Assembly: GCA_031254155.1 (NCBI GenBank)
Contig: JAIRVA010000177.1
Coordinates: 1-11,352 of the forward strand
Length of the DNA: 11,352 nt
Direction: 5' to 3'
Source: Propionibacteriaceae bacterium
GTDB lineage: Bacteria; Actinomycetota; Actinomycetes; Propionibacteriales; Propionibacteriaceae
Part shown: piece by piece, positions 6,512 to 11,352 of the stretch
How the letters are laid out: every line of letters starts with the position of its first letter
Numbering within the stretch: the stretch's first letter is position 1
Notes under the pieces: model-generated
Databases searched by the model: none
What the model was told of the DNA's origin: nothing
What the model saw: the letters and a program-made list of their open reading frames with translations, nothing else
Program-made: the position numbers and the translations under genes

Positions 6512-6856
6512 TCACTTCTCAGGCGCGGCGTCCGCTGCCGGGGCGGTTTCCTCGTCCATCGCCTCGGCGGTGAAGGCCTCGAAGAAGCCCTGGGCCGACG
6601 ACTCGAGTTTGCCGAGTTTCGTCATGAAGAAGTCGGCAAAGCTCTCGAAGATATCCGCCTTGATGAGGACCAAGGAGTTGTTCACCTTGTTGCCAAAGAC
6701 CATCAGCTTGTCACCGGGCTCGATGCCCAGTTCCCGGCGCGCCTCGGCGGGCAGGGCAATCTGCCCCCGCTCGCCCACGGTCGCGGCGCCGTAGATGCGG
6801 CCCGGACGGGGTACGTACTGCCAGGGGAAGCTCCCCGGCTCCGGTTTCGTCGTCAT
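6512..6856 (-). CDS. AbrB/SpoVT-type DNA-binding transcriptional regulator
   Basis: This small protein of 114 residues carries an N-terminal swapped-hairpin AbrB domain at about residues 21-56 (IYGAATVGERGQIALPAEARR then ELGIEPGDKLMVFG, here split). A helical region with FESFADFFMTKLGKLESS follows, and then an acidic Ala/Pro/Glu-rich tail. Proteins of this kind bind AT-rich DNA as dimers and often repress their own gene. ATG 6856 was chosen because AAAGGTGA lies just upstream with good spacing; an in-frame codon at 6901 would overlap the probable promoter and operator. The gene directly follows glgP on the same strand with a 115-bp gap, and precedes the ABC exporter, so control of either is possible but unproven. 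It could alternatively be an orphan MazE-like antitoxin, but no toxin gene is adjacent. Confidence 0.85.
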   Translation of the reverse strand: MTTKPEPGSFPWQYVPRPGRIYGAATVGERGQIALPAEARRELGIEPGDKLMVFGNKVNNSLVLIKADIFESFADFFMTKLGKLESSAQGFFEAFTAEAMDEETAPAADAAPEK

Positions 6857-6884
6857 AATGTCACCTTTCGTTGGCCGGTACGCG

Positions 6885-6899
6885 GCATGTAAATCATGC
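6885..6899. promoter_or_regulatory. Inverted repeat upstream of the AbrB-type gene (possible operator)
   Basis: GCATG-TAAAT-CATGC is a perfect 15-bp inverted repeat in an AT-rich island about 30 nt before the ATG. A weak -10 box (TAGGAT, minus strand, 6902-6907) lies immediately upstream, so the repeat would cover the transcription start, a usual place for an autoregulatory operator. Binding by the encoded regulator is inference. Confidence 0.4.
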
Positions 6900-6940
6900 A
6901 AATCCTATCACACATGACTTTACCTGCACGCGACTGCCCG

Positions 6941-6971
6941 GCCGTCCGACTGGTGACCCAGCTCGTCCGGC
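6941..6971 (-). terminator. Imperfect hairpin just after glgP
   Basis: Directly after the glgP stop, CTGG-tgac-CCAG is nested inside outer GCCG/CGGC arms with an unpaired interior. It could be a weak factor-independent stop or a 3' stabiliser. There is no T run, so confidence is low. Confidence 0.22.
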
Positions 6972-9542
6972 TCACACTACTTGTACCCCGCCCCAGATCC
7001 GGGAGATGTACTCGCGCATCGCGCGGTCCGACGAGAAGTACCCACAGCGGGCGACGTTGAGGATCGCCGACTTCGTCCAGGCCTCGACATCGGCGTACTT
7101 CTTGTCGATTCGGTCCTGCACCTCGAGGTACGACGCGTAGTCGGCCAGCGCCATGAAGCGGTCCTGGTAAAGCAGGTTCGACACGATCGGCTCGTGGGAG
7201 GACGCGTCGCCGTTCGAGAACGCGCCGGACGCGATCAGGTCGATAGCAGCCTTGAGGTCGGGGTTGGACTCGTAGATGGCCGACGGCTGGTAACCCTTGG
7301 CGAGCAGTGCCTCGGCCTCCGGCTCGGTCATGCCGAACAAGAAGAAATTATCATCTCCGACAAGCTGGCGGATTTCCACGTTGGCACCGTCGTCCGTACC
7401 GACCGTCAGCGCGCCGTTGAGTGCGAACTTCATGTTGCCCGTACCCGACGCCTCCTTGCCAGCGAGCGAAATCTGCTCCGACAGGTCGGCCGCGGGGATG
7501 AGGTGCTCGGCGAGGGTGACGTTGTAGTTCGGCGGGAAGATGACGCGCATGACGTCGTTGACCCGCTTGTCCTCGTTGATGACGCAGCCGACGCAGTTGA
7601 TGAGCCGGATGGTTTCCTTGGCCATGTAGTAGCCCGGCGCGGCCTTGGCGCCGAAGACGAAGGTCCTGGGCGTGACCTGGGCCTTGGTCACCTTGCCCGA
7701 GATCAGCCGCTCGTACATCGTGACAATGTGCAAGAGGTTGAGCGATTGCCGCTTGTACTCGTGTAACCGCTTGACCATGCAGTCGAGCATATGGCCTTGT
7801 GGAAGTACGATGCCGTCGCGGCGGCGCAGCACCTCGGCAAAATCTCTCTTGTTTGCGGTCTTGATGTCGCGGAAGGCGGCGCGGAAGTCCTCGTCCTCGG
7901 CGAAGGGCTCCAACTCGCGCAACTGTTCCAGGTCGGTCAGCCAGCCGACGCCGATGGTGTCGGTGATGAGCCCGGAGAGCCGGGGGTTGGCGAGGCGGAT
8001 GAACCGGCGCGGCGTGACGCCGTTCGTCACGTTGGTGAACCGGTCGGGCCACATTTCGGCGAAGTTGGGTAAGACCTTGTCACGCAGCAGTTGGGAGTGC
8101 AGTTCGGCCACCCCGTTGATCTTGCGCGCGGCGTACGCGGCCAGGTGGGCCATCCGGACCGCCCGTGACGGGTAATCCGAAATGATGGACATCTGCCGTA
8201 CGCGCATCTCGTCGGCCGGGAACTGCTCGCGGATTTGTGCGCACATGCCGATGTTGATCTGGTCGATGATCTCCATGTGCCGCGGCAGCAGGCGCCACAT
8301 GAGCTCGACCGGCCAGGTCTCGAGGGCCTCGGGCAACAGCGTGTGGCAGGTGTAGTTGAAACAGCCGCTCGCGATCTCCCAGGCCTCGTCGAACTCCATC
8401 TCCTGCTCGTCGACGAGGACCCGCATCAGCTCCGGGATGGCGATGACGGGATGAGTGTCATTGAGTTGGAAGGAGATGCGCTCGGGGAGTTTATGCAAAT
8501 CAAAGCCATCCTCCAGGCGGTCGAGGAAGTCGCGGATCGAGCAGGCCACGAAGAAGTACTGTTGCTGGAGCCGGAGTTCCTTGCCCTGGGGGGTGGAGTC
8601 CTCGGGGTAGAGCACCTTGGTGATGTTCTCGGCGAAAGTCTGCGCCCGGACGGCCTCCGCGTAGTCGCCAGAGTTGAAGATCGCGAGGTCGAAGGCCTTG
8701 GTCGCCTGGGCACTCCACAGGCGCAGGGTGTTGACCCAGCCGTTGGCGTAGCCGGGGACCATGTAGTTGTACGGGACGCCGATGACGTTCCACGACGGCA
8801 GCCACCGCGTACGTTCTATTCCCTTGTCATCCACGTACTTTTCGGTGTGGCCGCCAAAATCGACCTGGACGGAGCGCTCGGGGTGCGGGAACTCCCACGG
8901 GTTGCCGAGGGAGAGCCAGGTGTCCGGCTGCTCGACCTGGGCGCCGTCGACGAAGGTCTGGCGGAAGATGCCGTACTCGTAGCGAATCCCGTAGCCAATC
9001 GAGGGTACGCGCATCGTGGCGAGCGAATCGATGAAGCAGGCCGCGAGCCGGCCGAGGCCGCCGTTGCCGAGGCCCGGCTCGACCTCCTGCGCGCGCAGGG
9101 TGTCGAGGCTGATGCCGCAGGACGCGAGGGCTTCCTCGGCGATCTGTTCGAGGTTGGTGGCGAGAAGGGCGTTGTCAAGCTGGCGTCCGAGGAGGTATTC
9201 CGCGGAGAGATACCCGACCATCTTCGGGCGCTGCTCCAGAATCCGGCGGGTGGATTCGAGCCAGCGGGCCATGAGGTAGTTACGGACGGTACGGGCGAGG
9301 GCGAGGTACTGGTCATTGACCGTTGCGCGGGGCAACGTGACGCCCTGACCCATGTTGAGCTCTTGGAAGAACTGCTTCACAAAGCCGTCCACGGTGTGCT
9401 GCGGAGACTGAACCGGCCCCACGGCGAGGGGATTTTTCACAGCAAACTCGGGCCCCAGTCTAAGTCCCATCAGTTGCGCCTCGTCGCCGGGAGTGTCCGG
9501 GCGAACGGCGGGCATGCTGGCATCATTCACGAAATTCGTCAC
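6972..9542 (-). CDS. glgP: Glycogen/starch/maltodextrin phosphorylase (GT35)
   Basis: This cytosolic pyridoxal-phosphate enzyme cleaves alpha-1,4-glucan ends with phosphate to release glucose-1-phosphate. The 856-residue length is normal for the family. Recognisable segments include LSAEYLLGRQLDNALL near residue 115, EPGLGNGGLGRLAACF near 155, FQLNDTHP near 365, VTNGVTPRRF near 510, RLHEYKRQ near 600, and the PLP-site signature EASGTGNMKFALNGAL with the cofactor lysine at about 705. No long regulatory N-terminal extension is present. GTG 9542 is chosen because TAATTT ends 6 nt upstream and there is no Shine-Dalgarno; ATG 9515 is an alternative. No other glycogen genes are in the window. The preceding gene is a GNAT acetyltransferase and the following one an AbrB-type regulator. 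Confidence 0.97.
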   Translation of the reverse strand: MTNFVNDASMPAVRPDTPGDEAQLMGLRLGPEFAVKNPLAVGPVQSPQHTVDGFVKQFFQELNMGQGVTLPRATVNDQYLALARTVRNYLMARWLESTRRILEQRPKMVGYLSAEYLLGRQLDNALLATNLEQIAEEALASCGISLDTLRAQEVEPGLGNGGLGRLAACFIDSLATMRVPSIGYGIRYEYGIFRQTFVDGAQVEQPDTWLSLGNPWEFPHPERSVQVDFGGHTEKYVDDKGIERTRWLPSWNVIGVPYNYMVPGYANGWVNTLRLWSAQATKAFDLAIFNSGDYAEAVRAQTFAENITKVLYPEDSTPQGKELRLQQQYFFVACSIRDFLDRLEDGFDLHKLPERISFQLNDTHPVIAIPELMRVLVDEQEMEFDEAWEIASGCFNYTCHTLLPEALETWPVELMWRLLPRHMEIIDQINIGMCAQIREQFPADEMRVRQMSIISDYPSRAVRMAHLAAYAARKINGVAELHSQLLRDKVLPNFAEMWPDRFTNVTNGVTPRRFIRLANPRLSGLITDTIGVGWLTDLEQLRELEPFAEDEDFRAAFRDIKTANKRDFAEVLRRRDGIVLPQGHMLDCMVKRLHEYKRQSLNLLHIVTMYERLISGKVTKAQVTPRTFVFGAKAAPGYYMAKETIRLINCVGCVINEDKRVNDVMRVIFPPNYNVTLAEHLIPAADLSEQISLAGKEASGTGNMKFALNGALTVGTDDGANVEIRQLVGDDNFFLFGMTEPEAEALLAKGYQPSAIYESNPDLKAAIDLIASGAFSNGDASSHEPIVSNLLYQDRFMALADYASYLEVQDRIDKKYADVEAWTKSAILNVARCGYFSSDRAMREYISRIWGGVQVV

Positions 9543-9548
9543 CGTACC

Positions 9549-9554
9549 AAATTA
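9549..9554 (-). promoter_or_regulatory. -10 box of glgP (leaderless type)
   Basis: TAATTT on the minus strand ends 6 nt before GTG 9542. A TTGACG nearby (around 9562-9567) is too close to serve as its -35 box. The AT-rich region with the inverted repeat at 9595-9614 lies just upstream. Confidence 0.4.
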
Positions 9555-9594
9555 CCTGTTCCGTCAAGGCGGGGCTAATTGTTGATTAGTTAGT

Positions 9595-9614
9595 TCAATA
9601 GATGGACTTATTGA
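9595..9614. promoter_or_regulatory. AT-rich inverted repeat upstream of glgP
   Basis: TCAATA-gatggact-TATTGA is a perfect 6-bp inverted repeat with an 8-nt centre, inside a stretch of low GC (about 9577-9617) that contrasts strongly with the rest of the window. It lies about 55-70 nt upstream of the glgP start, where an activator or repressor of glycogen breakdown could bind. No regulator is identified. Confidence 0.35.
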
Positions 9615-9659
9615 TATCGCGGTGTGATCGCGGCGGGGGGAGGGGCTCGAAAAGGCTGG

Positions 9660-10136
9660 TCAGAGTGGGAATCGCATCGGGGTGTCCGGACGGAGACCGA
9701 AGCCCAACCGGTGGTACAGGGGGCGGGCCATATCCGTCGCCTCAAGATCAAGGACATCGGCGCCGCGGGTCCGGGCCACGTTGATCGCGGCCGTCACGAC
9801 CTGTTCGCCGTAACCCTGGCGGCGGTAGGCGGGGTACGTGTAGACGTTGATGAGCGTGGCTTTGCGCCCGTGGGGGATCGTACAGTTGGATGGATAGTCA
9901 CCCACAAGGAGAAACGCCGTACTGGCGAGGTCGGTGGCGACAAACCCGAGGACGGCGGCGAAAGTGTTGTCGCTGAGGTGAGCCGCGAGGTAGGACCGGA
10001 ACTGCGCTGCGCGGGCGGCCGTCTCGGCCGGGCTGTGGGGATGCCACTCGTCGTTGAAATCCTGGCGGACCCGGATGAGCAGATCGATGTCATCCGTTGT
10101 CGCAAGGCGGATGGTCAGAGGCGGTGTCGTGGGCAT
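9660..10136 (-). CDS. GNAT family N-acetyltransferase
   Basis: This single-domain acetyltransferase has 158 residues, a usual GNAT length. It begins with the typical IRLATTDDIDLLIRVRQDF helix-strand start. The acetyl-CoA loop is in NVYTYPAYRRQGYGEQVV (97-114; the Q-G-Y-G turn at 107-110), and the C-terminal YHRLGF (141-146) is the usual last-strand motif. The acceptor substrate is unknown; it could be a small amine, an amino acid or a protein N-terminus. ATG 10136 has no Shine-Dalgarno but TAGCGT ends 6 nt upstream. It lies in the same direction as glgP, with 117 bp between them that hold the likely glgP promoter, so it is probably a separate transcription unit. Confidence 0.9.
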   Translation of the reverse strand: MPTTPPLTIRLATTDDIDLLIRVRQDFNDEWHPHSPAETAARAAQFRSYLAAHLSDNTFAAVLGFVATDLASTAFLLVGDYPSNCTIPHGRKATLINVYTYPAYRRQGYGEQVVTAAINVARTRGADVLDLEATDMARPLYHRLGFGLRPDTPMRFPL

Positions 10137-10142
10137 GGCAGT

Positions 10143-10148
10143 ACGCTA
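10143..10148 (-). promoter_or_regulatory. -10 box of the small GNAT gene (leaderless type)
   Basis: TAGCGT on the minus strand is followed by six bases (ACTGCC) and then the ATG at 10136. This is the weakest match to TATAAT of the set, but its position is identical to that seen before tadA, yigZ and glgP. Confidence 0.33.
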
Positions 10149-10178
10149 GGGAAGTGCTGATTTACGCTGTGTCGTGAG

Positions 10179-10280
10179 CCGGGCGTCCGGCGGAATGAGA
10201 TGCTCATACTACATGTTGTACATGGACTGGACGTCCATCGCAACATGGAGGATGAGCAGATCGCCCGTCCGGGCGTCCGG
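10179..10280. repeat. 12-bp direct repeats flanking palindrome C
   Basis: CCGGGCGTCCGG occurs at 10179-10190 and again at 10269-10280, bracketing the palindrome at a 90-bp period. Each copy also takes part in a small local hairpin (GCCGG/CCGGC at 10178-10191; CGCCCG/CGGGCG at 10262-10275). They could be target-site duplications of an inserted element or arise by chance in GC-rich sequence. Confidence 0.45.
10201..10258. repeat. Long intergenic palindrome C
   Basis: The arms 10201-10227 and 10233-10258 (TGCTCATnCTnCATGTTG then ATGGAC) pair over about 26 positions with a few mismatches and one bulge, around a 5-nt centre. It occupies the 198-bp gap between the dehydrogenase stop (10335) and the small GNAT gene start (10136). 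It could act as a 3' stabiliser or stop for the dehydrogenase transcript. It shares no obvious sequence with palindromes A or B. I see no gene in the 10149-10334 interval. Confidence 0.75.
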
Positions 10281-10334
10281 ATGGCGGCACATGGTAAATC
10301 AGTGGTTCCCCGGCAGGGTTTCTTGGTCGTCGGC

Positions 10335-11352
10335 TCACGCCCCGTGGAGTTGGTCGGCCAGGACCTCAAGGAGGTGACGGTACGGCTGGCCGGTCGCCCG
10401 GGTCAGGCCGATTTCGCAGGTCCGGTTGCACGACGCGTGGACGGTGGAGTTGGCGGCGGCGACCTCCGCCGCTTCGGGGCGGGTCGCGGCGTGGGTGAGT
10501 TCCGGGTGCAGCAGCCCCCGGTCACCGGCGAAGGCGCAGCAACCAGCGTCGACGGGGACGTGCACGGTGTCGGCCACCGCCTCCGCGATCCGTACAAGGT
10601 ACGGAGCTAGGCCGATCTGCGTCGAGGAGCACGTCGGGTGGAGCGTGATCGAGGCGACCTTCGGGAGCGGGGGCAGGCGGGGCAGGATGTAGTCGGCTAC
10701 AAACTCGATGCAATCAACAACTGTGAGTGAGTCGTCGGGGTTCCCGGGATCGCCGAGGTTACCGTGCTCCACCATCCGTTGGAGCCCCTCCGTACAGCTA
10801 GACGCATCGCAGACCACCGGGAGTCGCCCGTTGTCAGAGGCGCTGCGCAGGATCGGGAGTACGGTGGCGGCCATCCGCTCGTACCCCTTCGTCATGCCCT
10901 TGGAACTCCACGGCGTCCCGCAGCACAGCGAGTCAATCGCGGCGGGTACCCGCAGGGCAACTCCCGCCCAAGCGCAGAGAAACTCGAACGCCGACTGGAC
11001 CCCGCTAACCGTGGTCGCTTTTACGTCGTGTTTGACGTATAAGCGACCACGGTCTCGCGGCTCCGGACCGAACATCGCGTTTACGCAGGCCGGGACGTAG
11101 ACGGCTACGGGCTCGCGGTTCGGGCGGGGGCGGCGCCGGGAGCGGCCGCCGCTGGGGAGGTCCGGGGACCACAGCGGGAGGAGGTCCTGGCCGAGCAAGG
11201 CCCGGCCGGCCTCGTTGACCCCGGTCAGCGCCGGTGTGGCCGGGCCAAGTTTTTTCGCGGTTGACAAAGCGAAACTCGCGACATGGGTCGCACCGGCCCA
11301 GTGCTCCGCCGCGGTCTGCCACCCCGCCTGGGCCGTCTCGCCCGCCCGCTCG
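10335..11352 (-). CDS. FAD/Fe-S D-lactate dehydrogenase-type oxidoreductase, C-terminal part (5' end outside window)
   Basis: About 339 C-terminal residues of a larger protein; the frame stays open to the right edge, so the start is not in the window. The visible part carries two cysteine-rich CCG-type domains. The first has PACVNAMFG, then LCCGTPWSSKGM, then VVCDASSC. The second has LHPTCSST, then DAGCCAFAGDRG, then HASCNRTCEIGL. These are the Fe-S or haem-protein-associated domains found at the C-terminus of fused FAD-binding and (Fe-S)-binding dehydrogenases of the D-lactate dehydrogenase and glycolate oxidase type, which pass electrons from 2-hydroxyacids toward the respiratory chain. Glycerol-3-phosphate dehydrogenase subunit C or a heterodisulfide-reductase-like protein is less likely. 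The upstream residues (QTAAEHWAGATHVASFAL) fit the region linking the ferredoxin domain. An extra segment RDRGRLYVKHDVKATTVSG between the first two cysteine motifs is encoded by palindromic element A. Confidence 0.82.
   Translation of the reverse strand, partial: ERAGETAQAGWQTAAEHWAGATHVASFALSTAKKLGPATPALTGVNEAGRALLGQDLLPLWSPDLPSGGRSRRRPRPNREPVAVYVPACVNAMFGPEPRDRGRLYVKHDVKATTVSGVQSAFEFLCAWAGVALRVPAAIDSLCCGTPWSSKGMTKGYERMAATVLPILRSASDNGRLPVVCDASSCTEGLQRMVEHGNLGDPGNPDDSLTVVDCIEFVADYILPRLPPLPKVASITLHPTCSSTQIGLAPYLVRIAEAVADTVHVPVDAGCCAFAGDRGLLHPELTHAATRPEAAEVAAANSTVHASCNRTCEIGLTRATGQPYRHLLEVLADQLHGA
11005..11056. repeat. Palindromic element A, copy 2 (inside dehydrogenase CDS)
   Basis: This is a 52-bp inverted repeat with arms 11005-11027 and 11034-11056 around a 6-nt centre (11028-11033). 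The inner 19 bp of each arm match with one mismatch, and the outermost bases are more eroded. The arm core is GTGGTCGCTTTTACGTC, as in copy 1. Read on the minus strand it gives RDRGRLYVKHDVKATTVS in frame with the dehydrogenase. On the plus strand the same phase meets a TAA produced by the arm mismatch, so only the strand that codes is intact. Confidence 0.9.

Noticed and set aside
9562..9567. TTGACG as a -35 box for glgP
   Set aside because: Only 7 nt separate it from the TAATTT box, and no TAnnnT lies 16-18 bp downstream of it.
8235..9578. Plus-strand open frame of about 447 codons opposite glgP
   Set aside because: It mirrors the conserved phosphorylase frame, shows no domain, and has no ribosome site. 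It is an antisense artefact of GC-rich codon use.
10115..10369. Possible small minus-strand gene covering palindrome C
   Set aside because: It overlaps the start of the GNAT gene and the end of the dehydrogenase, has no ribosome site, and its sequence is explained by the palindrome.

Overview
The window is GC-rich DNA (roughly 63-65% by eye) from what looks like an actinobacterium. The reasons are the codon use, the leaderless-type promoters, an actinobacterial ArsB/NhaD permease, a TadA, a GT35 glycogen phosphorylase and a fused FAD/Fe-S D-lactate dehydrogenase-type enzyme. A propionibacterium-like host would fit, but that is inference. There is no transposase, phage gene or CRISPR array. 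Nearly every gene is on the minus strand; the exception is one plus-strand two-domain gene.

Layout from left to right: an ArsB/NhaD ion transporter (minus); a gene-poor stretch with small hairpins; tRNA-Ser(CGA) with an encoded CCA (minus); tadA (minus); a divergent GNAT-HAD fusion gene (plus), convergent with a yigZ/IMPACT gene (minus); a strong intergenic palindrome (B); a two-gene ABC exporter (ATPase then permease, ATGA overlap, minus); an AbrB-type regulator (minus); glycogen phosphorylase glgP (minus); a small GNAT acetyltransferase (minus); a 198-bp structured intergenic region with another long palindrome (C); and the 3' part of a FAD/Fe-S oxidoreductase that runs off the right edge (minus).

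The genes look like core housekeeping functions (tRNA decoding, glycogen breakdown, lactate or 2-hydroxyacid oxidation, ion transport, small-molecule export) and do not form one pathway.

The most unusual content is repetitive. A 52-bp palindromic element (A) occurs twice, once inside the GNAT-HAD gene and once inside the dehydrogenase gene. In both it is in the same reading frame and encodes the peptide pattern GRxYVxxDVKATTVS. The palindrome centre is exactly two codons, so the element reads as nearly the same peptide in either orientation. This resembles the logic of Rickettsia palindromic elements, which insert into proteins, but the sequence is different. Two unrelated long intergenic palindromes (B and C), a marked excess of the tetranucleotide GTAC, and a recurring TAnnnT box exactly 6 nt before start codons (leaderless mRNAs) are the other signals.
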